The translations under genes and the position numbers were made by a program. Shown here piece by piece: positions 57,053 through 64,000 of a DNA stretch of 64,000 nt (positions within the stretch are counted from its first letter, which is position 1; every line of letters starts with the position of its first letter). Under the pieces are notes generated by a model that was not told where the DNA came from, searched no databases, and was given only the letters and a program-made list of their open reading frames with translations. Origin of the DNA: Phycisphaerales bacterium (GTDB lineage Bacteria > Planctomycetota > Phycisphaerae > UBA1845 > Fen-1342); NCBI GenBank assembly GCA_016710275.1, contig JADJXS010000001.1, forward strand, positions 3,472,001-3,536,000, given 5' to 3'.

Positions 57053-57820
57053 CTATCCGCCGATCGTGACAATGCCGAAATTGCCGACCGCGTCCGGAAT
57101 CTGATTGAAATCGACGCGGATGGACTCGCCCTCGAAAAACTCGTTCTGCTCGCGTCCGCCGCCGCCGACCTTCAGAAACAGGCCCGGGCGCAACGGCGTG
57201 CACTGATACACATTCACCTGTGCGTAAGTCTTTCTGCCGCCGACGTTTGTAGAGCCGGAGAAAATGTCTCCGGCCAGCGGCACCGAATTCAGCACCTCGC
57301 CGTCAATCGAGAACGTAAACGCCTCGCTGTCGCAGCCCACCGGCGGCTGACTGAAGACCAGCACCACGTCCGGGGTGATAATCGTTTCGACGGCGGTCTC
57401 GCCGGCCGGAATGGTACGCCGAATGGCCCCGGCAAACCCGGGGCCATTCAGCACAAACGTCCCCGGGACCAGCGTAAAAACAGCGCCCAGCTTCAATTCG
57501 CTCGTGAGCTGCACATAGCCGGCGCTCAGCAATGCGTCCTGCTGCTCGGCGGTTCGGATGCTCGCCGGACTGACCCATGCGGCGACGGACACGTTCAGGT
57601 CGGCGTCGGCGTGGTTGTTCGCCAGCGTCAATCCCATCGTCCGCCGGAACGTGTTGGTCGTCGTGCCGCCGGTTCCTCCACCTGAGGAATTGTTGTTGCG
57701 GTTGGACTGGGAGGAGAACGTCTCGGTGAACGTCAGGAACGGGTTGCGCTCCCCTGTGTCCACGCAGGCGGCCAGCGCCAGCAGAGCCGCGGATGCCATT
57801 CCAATGCCGATGCGTCGCAT
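57053..57820 (-). CDS. Putative surface lipoprotein
   Basis: 255 residues. MRRIGIGMASAALLALAAC is a good lipoprotein signal (LAAC). An Asn/Ser/Gly linker (SNRNNNSSGGGTGG) and then a beta-rich domain with three or four Cys. I do not recognise a family. GAGGA about 8 bases before the ATG at 57820. It is the fourth gene of five on this strand (61794 to 55595). Confidence 0.68.
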   Translation of the reverse strand: MRRIGIGMASAALLALAACVDTGERNPFLTFTETFSSQSNRNNNSSGGGTGGTTTNTFRRTMGLTLANNHADADLNVSVAAWVSPASIRTAEQQDALLSAGYVQLTSELKLGAVFTLVPGTFVLNGPGFAGAIRRTIPAGETAVETIITPDVVLVFSQPPVGCDSEAFTFSIDGEVLNSVPLAGDIFSGSTNVGGRKTYAQVNVYQCTPLRPGLFLKVGGGGREQNEFFEGESIRVDFNQIPDAVGNFGIVTIGG

Positions 57821-57853
57821 GAGAAACGTCCTCAAAGCCGGGCCGGCGCGAAA

Positions 57854-60661
57854 TCAGTCGCCGATGCCGTAGAGCAGGTATACCTCGCCGGCCGCCACGC
57901 GATTCCGCGGAGAAGCCAGCGGCGAACTCAGCAGCAGATCTCCGCGACCGTCGCCATCCACATCGCCGGCAGCGGCAATGCCGACGCTGCGGTCTCCCTG
58001 GTCGCCGAGGGCGGCGCCGAGGAAGTCGCCGCTGTTGCGGCCGATGAACACCGCGCCGGGCAGCTCCGAAGTGCCGCAGGCCGTCAGGCTGATTGTGCCG
58101 GAGAGTTTCGGCGATCCGTAGATCAGGTAGACCACGCCGCAATTCCGGCGGTCAATCTCGAAAATGCCGTCCTGATCGAGGTCGAGACGCACCGAGCGAT
58201 TGGGGGCCGCGATCAGCAGATCGGCGTTACCGTCGCCGTCCACGTCACCGGCCGAAGCCACCCGCGCACCGGCGAAATCGTCATCCGACTCGCCTGTGAA
58301 AATCACGCCCAACCCGCGCCCAGGAATTTCGTCAAACGGGATTTCCTCATCAGTGAGGTTGATCACGTCGCGCGAGCCGAAGAACACAGCCGCTCCGCCG
58401 CGACGGTTGTTGAGCAGCGGCGAGCCGATGACCACGTCCGGGATGCCGTCGTTGTTGAAATCGCCGGCGGTGTCGAGTGCCTGGCCGAGCCGATCGCCCG
58501 GCTTGCCGACGACGCGGATGCCGTCGAATGCGCGGCGGTTGGCCGGAACGTCCGAGTTTGCGGGCAGCGAAAGATCCTCGACGCTCAGCTCACCGGACAT
58601 CACCAGGTCGCGTGCGCGACCGGGGACCAGGAACGCTGCGCCGGCCCCGCCATTGCTGAACGGGCTGCCGATCAGGACGTCCTTCAGGCCGTCGGCGGTG
58701 AAGTCATCCACGGACTTCGCGCCGCTCAGCCTTGCGCCGGGGAATCCACCCCAGATGCGCGTCGTGCGCGTGGACACCGGCGAACCGGGCGAGGAAAGCT
58801 GCTGACACGGGTCCGGGGCATCATCGGGATCGACCACGAAGCCCGGCGAGATCGTGCCGCCAAGCGTCAATGACAGGCGGACGTCGCCCTCGATGTAATG
58901 GAAGGGGCCGCGGTGCGGCAGCAGCGCCGTATCCACACACTCCGGCATGTCGTTTGGAGCGCCGATGTTGATCCAGGGGTAGAAGCCGCGGATGACGTCC
59001 ACATAGTAGATCGACACCACGCCGGCACCCGGGATGCGGATGTTGCGCGCGTTATTGAACAGGGTGCAGGTGAACGGATCGCGGTTGGGGGCGCTCAGAA
59101 TGATGGAGTCGAAGTCATGTCCGGAAATCGTCTCGGCGTACTGATCGCCGAAATCCGCGCTGCCGATGCGGCAGCCGAGTCGCAACCCGCCCGCACCGCC
59201 GGGGAGGAAGTGCAGGTTGAAGGAGGTGTCTCCGAACTGCGCGGGCGGCGCCTTCGGGCCGATCAGACCCTCCGGGCAGGGCTGCTCCAGGCTCACGTCC
59301 ATGAGCAGCGTGCCGAATTCGGACATGTTGAACACATGCCGACCGGGGAAGCCGAGGTCCGGACGAAGCACCGAACCGGACACCACCACCGCACCACCGG
59401 AGCGGAACCATCCGTCCGCATCGAGAACAGCCCCGCCCGTGCCCGCGCCGAGGCGCCCGACGGGGGCGGAGTCGGTAAAAGGCTGACCGAATGCGAATTC
59501 GCGCGTTCCGTCGCGATCCCAGTCGGAGAGGACGGTAAAACTTGTGATGCCGCGGCTGGGACGGATGGGCAGCGTGTTCTCGGGAGCGCCGCCGAAGATC
59601 TCGCCGCGGAAGAGCGTGCCGGTCGAGTTCAGGTTGACGCGGCCGCTGAAGCGCTTGGCGCGGCCGTAGATCATGTAGGCCTCGCCGACGCCGGTGCGCT
59701 GCGCATTGATCTGGTATTGCGGCTTGCCGAACTGTGCCACGAGGATCAGGTCGAAGAAGCCGTCGCTGTCGATGTCGCGCATGTTGCCGACAAAAGAGCC
59801 GGCGTTGTCGTGCGGGTTGAAGCCCTCGAACACCGCGCCGCTCAATGCGGACTCCGGCTCGCCCAGCGGCCGCAGGTCCACAAACCCGGCCAGTCGCGAG
59901 CGCAGCCGGATTGAGCCGGGTGCGTAGAACGAGTTGGTCGCCACGCCGTCCGCCACCTGCCCGAGGATGCGATACGTCCCCGCCGGGAAGAGCGCCGTCG
60001 GCAGGTCAAAGGCGAACGCGTCGCCCGTCTGCGAGTTGCTTTCGCGCAGAAGAATCTCGTTGCCGTTCGGCACGTCATCGGGATCGAGCAGAATCTGCAC
60101 GCTCACAATGCTGTCCGGATCGGCAACGGTCCACGCCACGTCGAAGCGCGGGGTCACGCGCTCGCCGCGATCAAAGTCGAAATTGTCGCGCGGGGAGGAG
60201 AAGAAAAACGCCGGTCGCTGGTTCACGCGCACCCGCCCGGGGGCATACCCGCTGGCGACGACGCGATCGCGCTCGACCACCTGCACGCCGACGAAGTACT
60301 GCCCGGCCGCCAGCGTGGCCGTGTTCACCTGGGCCGTCGTCTGCGTGAAGGGCAGTCCCTGCACCGCGAAAATCTCATTGCCATTGGTGGCGTTCTGATC
60401 GGTGTCGAAGATGATCGACAGCGTCGCGCCATTGGTGGTGACGACCGCCTGGAAATTGACTTCGACGGGGGTTCCGCCGCCGATCGCGAGGTCGTTTCGC
60501 GGGGAGAAGACGCGCACCGAGGCGGTAGCGCCGAAGCGCCCGACGTCGCCGGTGCCGCCGGCGATGAACTCGGTGGGGTTCTGCGCCTGGGGGCAGCCTG
60601 CAACCTGAAGCAGCGCCGCACCGCAGGCAATGACCGTCATCCAGCCGTAAAGCTTCTTCAT
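57854..60661 (-). CDS. FG-GAP/integrin-alpha-like lipoprotein
   Basis: 935 residues. Lipobox VAGC after a signal helix (residues about 8-23). N-terminal half with beta-sandwich-like segments. The C-terminal half has FG-GAP repeats with calcium loops: DIDSDGFFDLILVAQFG, DFTADGLKDVLIGSPFS, DFNNDGIPDVVIGSPLL, DVDGDGNADLLIAAPN and DVDGDGRGDLLLSSP. Such beta propellers bind partners or carbohydrate at the cell surface. GAGGA 9 bases before the ATG. Confidence 0.88.
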   Translation of the reverse strand: MKKLYGWMTVIACGAALLQVAGCPQAQNPTEFIAGGTGDVGRFGATASVRVFSPRNDLAIGGGTPVEVNFQAVVTTNGATLSIIFDTDQNATNGNEIFAVQGLPFTQTTAQVNTATLAAGQYFVGVQVVERDRVVASGYAPGRVRVNQRPAFFFSSPRDNFDFDRGERVTPRFDVAWTVADPDSIVSVQILLDPDDVPNGNEILLRESNSQTGDAFAFDLPTALFPAGTYRILGQVADGVATNSFYAPGSIRLRSRLAGFVDLRPLGEPESALSGAVFEGFNPHDNAGSFVGNMRDIDSDGFFDLILVAQFGKPQYQINAQRTGVGEAYMIYGRAKRFSGRVNLNSTGTLFRGEIFGGAPENTLPIRPSRGITSFTVLSDWDRDGTREFAFGQPFTDSAPVGRLGAGTGGAVLDADGWFRSGGAVVVSGSVLRPDLGFPGRHVFNMSEFGTLLMDVSLEQPCPEGLIGPKAPPAQFGDTSFNLHFLPGGAGGLRLGCRIGSADFGDQYAETISGHDFDSIILSAPNRDPFTCTLFNNARNIRIPGAGVVSIYYVDVIRGFYPWINIGAPNDMPECVDTALLPHRGPFHYIEGDVRLSLTLGGTISPGFVVDPDDAPDPCQQLSSPGSPVSTRTTRIWGGFPGARLSGAKSVDDFTADGLKDVLIGSPFSNGGAGAAFLVPGRARDLVMSGELSVEDLSLPANSDVPANRRAFDGIRVVGKPGDRLGQALDTAGDFNNDGIPDVVIGSPLLNNRRGGAAVFFGSRDVINLTDEEIPFDEIPGRGLGVIFTGESDDDFAGARVASAGDVDGDGNADLLIAAPNRSVRLDLDQDGIFEIDRRNCGVVYLIYGSPKLSGTISLTACGTSELPGAVFIGRNSGDFLGAALGDQGDRSVGIAAAGDVDGDGRGDLLLSSPLASPRNRVAAGEVYLLYGIGD

Positions 60662-60714
60662 GTTGGCGAGTCCTCACGAGCGGTAGGTACCGCGACTCGT
60701 GTCCTGCCGCCCGG

Positions 60715-61242
60715 TTACTGGGCGCGCTGAATGAAGGCGAACACCTGATAGCCGGAACGGGTGGCGCCGGAGGGAAGCACGGCGAATGTCACGGCATCGC
60801 CGCAGTCGAAATTCGCCCCTTCGCGCAGCAAGACGCCGAACGGTTCCACGTCCAGCGTGGGATCGCCGGGCAGGCCGTCCCCCAGCGTGACGACCACGCC
60901 GATCTCGTTGAGGTCCGCGATGTTGCCGACCGTCAACTCCGAGACGGAACAGACCAGCGCTCGCGCGGTCTTTTCCCCCGCGCCGGCGTTGGCGACATAG
61001 GTCTGGACCTGGTTGTTGCTGCCGCGGAAAGAGATCGTCGCCGTCACCGGCGCGTTGATCCGATTCTCCAGTGCGACCACCAGCGCCGGCGCATCGCCCG
61101 GCAGAGTCGCGGCCGACTGGCCCAATCCCACCGCGCTCAGAAACCCGGGGTCAAATAGCGCCGTGGGCGAACTCAGGCAGCCGGTGGAAAGCAGCAGCGC
61201 CGCGATGGTCGTCAGTGCGGCCCCGGCCGTGCGTTTCTTCAT
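60715..61242 (-). CDS. Lipoprotein, paralogue of the next gene upstream
   Basis: 175 residues. Lipobox STGC (residues 19-22). The segment FDPGFLSAVGL, a beta strand ALVVALENRINAPVTATI, a Cys in LVCSVSEL and a second in NFDCGDAVTF line up with the gene at 61270 (FNPGLLSSVGL; VVVAFTNNLPVGVTFV; VLDCPVG; FTCGDLIN). So the two are paralogues with a conserved Cys pair. Function unknown. Confidence 0.7.
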   Translation of the reverse strand: MKKRTAGAALTTIAALLLSTGCLSSPTALFDPGFLSAVGLGQSAATLPGDAPALVVALENRINAPVTATISFRGSNNQVQTYVANAGAGEKTARALVCSVSELTVGNIADLNEIGVVVTLGDGLPGDPTLDVEPFGVLLREGANFDCGDAVTFAVLPSGATRSGYQVFAFIQRAQ

Positions 61243-61269
61243 GGCGTCGCAACTCCTTCGAAGCGCCGA

Positions 61270-61794
61270 TCAGCGCCCGGGTACCACGCGAACAGTAATC
61301 GCAATGCCCGCCTCGTTCAGGGCCGGGCCGATCTGGACGTTGATCAGGTCGCCGCAGGTGAAGTCCCGCGAGGAGAGCAGCACCGAGTTCGCATAAGGAA
61401 CCTCGACCACCCCGTCGCCGGCCGCCACAAACGCCGCCAGCGGATCGCGCTGGAAGTCGTCAGTCAGCGACCCCGGCGCAAACAGCCCCACCGGGCAATC
61501 CAGCACCTCGCTGACGGTCGAATTCGCGTCAACCGCCGTCTCAATTACCCGCGCGCCGATGGTCAGATCCGCCGCGTCCGAGGCCTTGATCGAGACAAAA
61601 GTCACCCCCACCGGGAGGTTATTTGTGAACGCGACCACAACCGACCCCGGTGCGGGCAGAAAGCGGGCGGGATCCAGGCCGACCGACGACAGCAACCCGG
61701 GGTTGAAGATATCCGTCGCGAAAGCACACCCAAGCGAAAGCGTGCCCGCACTTGCGGCGACCAGCGCCATCCAACGCGACAGATTCCGCCTCAT
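61270..61794 (-). CDS. Lipoprotein, paralogue of the gene at 60715
   Basis: 174 residues. Signal with a SLGC lipobox (residues 20-23). Matches the next gene over its length with the same landmarks: FNPGLLSSVGLDPARFLP, then the beta strand and Cys pair. GAGG about 8 bases before the ATG at 61794. First gene of the cluster; the promoter in the 210-base gap to apt is not clear. Confidence 0.7.
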   Translation of the reverse strand: MRRNLSRWMALVAASAGTLSLGCAFATDIFNPGLLSSVGLDPARFLPAPGSVVVAFTNNLPVGVTFVSIKASDAADLTIGARVIETAVDANSTVSEVLDCPVGLFAPGSLTDDFQRDPLAAFVAAGDGVVEVPYANSVLLSSRDFTCGDLINVQIGPALNEAGIAITVRVVPGR

Positions 61795-62004
61795 GCGAGC
61801 ACCTCTTTGGTTCTGACCGGGAGCCATGTGAAGCAGCCCCTTGTGGGTCCGCCGCGGCTGGAGTCCTTGTGGCGGGGGGTGTAACCGAAACCGACCCTAC
61901 CGGCAAGCCCGTGTTCCGGGGGCTGGCGTGGACGAGCGGGCGGGCTCGCCACGCTCATTGTCGCCGTTGCGCCAAGTTCCAGAGTGTCTCTCCCGAAGGG
62001 CCGC

Positions 62005-62532
62005 TCAGTAGGTCAGCACGCTGTGTACCGAAATGCCTTCCAGCCGTGCCCGGCCACCCAAACCGACCAGCTCAATCAACACCGCGATTCCGGTAATCGT
62101 TGCCCCGCAATCCGTTACCAACTGCCGGCAGGCCACCAACGTTCCCCCCGTTGCCAGCACGTCGTCCACCAGGATCACGCGCTGCCCCGCCCGCACCCCA
62201 TCCGCGTGAATCTCCAGCGCGTCCGTCCCATACTCCAGCGCATACTCGCATCGCCTGGTCGCCGCCGGCAGCTTTCCCGGCTTTCGAACCGGCACGAAGC
62301 CGACCGACAGGGCCGATGCGAGCGCTGTGCCGAAAATGAACCCGCGTGATTCCGCCCCCACCACTGCGTCCACCCGCGTGCCGCGGAATGGCTGGACCAT
62401 CATCTCGACGGCCAACGCCAGCCCGGGGGGGCTGCCCAGCAGCGGCGTAATGTCCTTGAACACAATCCCGGGCTTGGGAAAATCCGACACGTCGCGAATC
62501 AGCCCCCGCAAGTCCGCGATGCCCGTCGCCAT
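62005..62532 (-). CDS. apt: Adenine phosphoribosyltransferase
   Basis: 175 residues. DFPKPGIVFKDITPLL at the start, VGAESRGFIFGTALA, and the PRPP motif VILVDDVLATGGTL. It salvages adenine to AMP. Length is standard. Together with hpt at 23013 it gives the usual purine salvage pair. On the same strand as the lipoprotein cluster, 210 bases before it. Confidence 0.96.
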   Translation of the reverse strand: MATGIADLRGLIRDVSDFPKPGIVFKDITPLLGSPPGLALAVEMMVQPFRGTRVDAVVGAESRGFIFGTALASALSVGFVPVRKPGKLPAATRRCEYALEYGTDALEIHADGVRAGQRVILVDDVLATGGTLVACRQLVTDCGATITGIAVLIELVGLGGRARLEGISVHSVLTY

Positions 62533-62777
62533 CTCTGATTCCGCCGTGTGGGTTTCACCGCCCGGGTGTCAGGCGGTGTATTCGATCCGACCGTTCCGCT
62601 CCGAACCGCGCAATTCGCGCTCGACCCGCGCCCACGGGCCGCGCGGCGGGATGTTAGTGGACCCCCGGCGGCATCGCAACGCCGACAACCCCTCCCAATT
62701 CGATTCCCCATCGCCACGCACCGATAGCGCTGATGGGAGGCTCTCATCCGCCCTCCCTCGAATGGAGACCGGGCCGC

Positions 62778-62957
62778 ATGTCTCTCGAACTGCTCATGCT
62801 CCTCGCCGGTGTGGCCGCCGCCGCGGCCGTGTTGTGCGCCGTCGGAAAGTCCAAGCGCGATACGGAGCAGGTGCTCGTGAAATACCGCGAAATGCTCGAT
62901 GCCGCGCGCCAGGCGCGCAAAGCGGCGTCCCGCTCCCGTGAGCAGCGAAACCACTGA
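62778..62957 (+). CDS. Small single-helix membrane protein
   Basis: 59 residues. A hydrophobic helix (LELLMLLAGVAAAAAVLCAV) near the N-terminus and a basic, helical rest (KSKRDTEQVLVKYREMLDAA). GGAG at 62764-62767, 10 bases upstream. No family recognised; it may not be real, but codon use and ribosome site are plausible. Confidence 0.42.
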   Translation: MSLELLMLLAGVAAAAAVLCAVGKSKRDTEQVLVKYREMLDAARQARKAASRSREQRNH

Positions 62958-62996
62958 TCGCGAAGAGACCCCCGCCCGGCCATACTCCCGACGCTT

Positions 62997-63596
62997 CTAT
63001 TCCACCGGATCGACGAATCGCCGGTCCAATCTCAGTGCCGACTCCAGCCTGCGCAGATACTCCGCGCGCGGAATCTCGGTCGCCCCCAGTGACGCCAGGT
63101 GCGGCGTCTGGAACTGCGTGTCGAGCAGCGTGAACCCGCGGTTGCGCATGCGCTCCACCAGCCCGACCAGCGCCACCTTGGACGCATCCGTCCGCCGATG
63201 GAACATCGACTCGCCGAAGAATGCTCCGCCCAGCGCCACGCCATACAGCCCGCCGACCAGTTCATCGCCGGCCCAGGTCTCGACGCTGTGAGCGAAACCG
63301 CGCTGATGCAATTGGTTATAGACGCGGTGAATGCCGCGGCTGATCCACGTCCCCTCGTCGCGATCGCCGCAGCCATCCATCACGGCCGCGAAGGCCGTGT
63401 TGACGCGGACTTCGAAGACCCCGGCGGCGATCGTCTTGCGCAACGAGCGGCTGACGCGCAAGCCGTCCAGCTCAAAGATTCCGCGCGGATCGGGGCTGAG
63501 CCATTGGATCCGCCCGCGCGGGTCCGCCATGGGGAAGTACCCCGCCGCGTAGGCGCGGAGCACGAACTCGGGCGTGAGCATCTGCCGCGCGCTCAT
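62997..63596 (-). CDS. aat: Leucyl/phenylalanyl-tRNA-protein transferase
   Basis: 199 residues, short for the family but complete in motifs: AYAAGYFPMADPRGRIQWLSPDPRG, HSVETWAGDELVGGLYGVALGGAFFGESMFH, and the closing TQFQTPHLASLGATEIPRAEYL. Adds Leu or Phe to N-terminal Lys/Arg proteins for ClpS-ClpAP degradation. It is 29 bases after the gene that runs in from the right edge, same strand. Confidence 0.95.
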   Translation of the reverse strand: MSARQMLTPEFVLRAYAAGYFPMADPRGRIQWLSPDPRGIFELDGLRVSRSLRKTIAAGVFEVRVNTAFAAVMDGCGDRDEGTWISRGIHRVYNQLHQRGFAHSVETWAGDELVGGLYGVALGGAFFGESMFHRRTDASKVALVGLVERMRNRGFTLLDTQFQTPHLASLGATEIPRAEYLRRLESALRLDRRFVDPVE

Positions 63597-63625
63597 CGGT
63601 CGCCGACCGCTCGCCTGGGGGGTGA

Positions 63626-64000
63626 TTACTTGGCCGGATCGCCGGATTTCACGGCCCGCGCCTGAATGCGGTTCGGCGAGAGGTCGATCACTTCCATCAG
63701 CTCATCGAACGGCGCGTCCGTCAGGCGCTCCGCCAGGTTCTGGGCCGCGACCGTCGCGCGCAGGCGAAACACGCCCGTCCGCTTGCTGAAGTCGCCGTCG
63801 GCGGAGCGAACGCCCTCCAATTCCGAGAGAGCGCGCTTGAGCCGCGTGAACGTGCGGAAATCCATCTCCTCCACTTCGAGCACGATCTCACCGCCGGCGC
63901 TGATCTGTGTCGCCCATTGCTCCATGACCGACGCCAGCAGCCGCTCGCCCAAGGGCGGCTTCTGCACCCGCGTGCGCGGCTCGGGCAGCGTCGCGTCGAC
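63626..64000 (-). CDS. C-terminal end of an unidentified protein (partial)
   Basis: 124 codons visible, open to the window edge, so the N-terminus is missing. Alternating beta and helix segments (GGEIVLEVEEMDFRTFTRLK, FRLRATVAAQNLAERLTDAP, DLSPNRIQARAV). No motif I can name. It reads toward aat, which starts 29 bases later, so the two probably share a transcript. Confidence 0.6.
   Translation of the reverse strand, partial: VDATLPEPRTRVQKPPLGERLLASVMEQWATQISAGGEIVLEVEEMDFRTFTRLKRALSELEGVRSADGDFSKRTGVFRLRATVAAQNLAERLTDAPFDELMEVIDLSPNRIQARAVKSGDPAK

Overview
The window is one contiguous piece of a high-GC bacterial chromosome, most likely from a planctomycete, perhaps of the Phycisphaerae type. 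The indications are: a secreted protein ending in a PEP-CTERM sorting signal (15625), a secreted protein ending in paired dockerin-like Asp/Asn-rich repeats (19876), a membrane protein with the C-x2-CGYSL...CPECG zinc ribbon common in that phylum (54655), an FG-GAP lipoprotein operon, a purine-rich dispersed repeat of the sort scattered through planctomycete intergenic DNA, and murA, so a peptidoglycan-type wall is expected. This taxonomic call is an inference from gene content and style.

Layout. 1-3.2 kb: a tiny cysteine-rich exported peptide, a class I methyltransferase and an HDOD-GGDEF signalling protein. 3.2-10.9 kb (minus): F-type ATP synthase operon atpZ-atpI-atpB-E-F-H-A-G-D with its own promoter near 11.02 kb and no atpC. 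11.2-14.2 kb (minus): a squalene-cyclase-fold protein and nusA, whose leader carries a promoter, a structured stretch and an intrinsic terminator. 14.4-21.5 kb: dispersed repeat, PEP-CTERM protein, glycosyltransferase, ferredoxin, haem-type sensor kinase, dockerin protein and a TPR protein. 21.5-25.1 kb: mutT, a free-standing candidate small RNA, a lipoprotein-hpt-PH operon, DUF423 and a zinc-finger protein. 25.4-29.0 kb (minus): a coupled pair made of a DUF115/Maf-like protein and a nucleotidyltransferase fused to a radical-SAM-like domain that has lost its SAM-cluster cysteines. 29.2-33.5 kb (plus): trpS, scpA, ridA-like, ykgJ-like, nuoE-like. 33.6-41.0 kb: outer-membrane porin with lipoprotein; DCC-DUF2071-CYTH operon; gamma-glutamyltransferase; murA. 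41.6-48.4 kb: fibronectin-type protein, prmC, a peptide-binding protein, biotin-dependent carboxyltransferase. 48.6-53.6 kb: a three-module uvrA interrupted by two frameshifts. 53.7-55.3 kb: ECF sigma, zinc anti-sigma and a membrane protein. 55.6-61.8 kb (minus): a five-gene surface lipoprotein cluster. 62-64 kb: apt, a small membrane protein, aat and a gene running off the edge.

Most of the window is ordinary housekeeping DNA. The parts that look under-described are non-coding: the nusA leader (14097-14232) and the small RNA (22227-22373), each with a recognisable promoter and intrinsic terminator. On the protein side they are the pseudo-radical-SAM fusion, the C-N-C uvrA with its extra C-terminal domain, the 13-cysteine exported peptide and the paralogous lipoprotein operon. 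I saw no tRNA, rRNA, CRISPR array, transposase or phage gene. All calls are by eye; no database search was possible.
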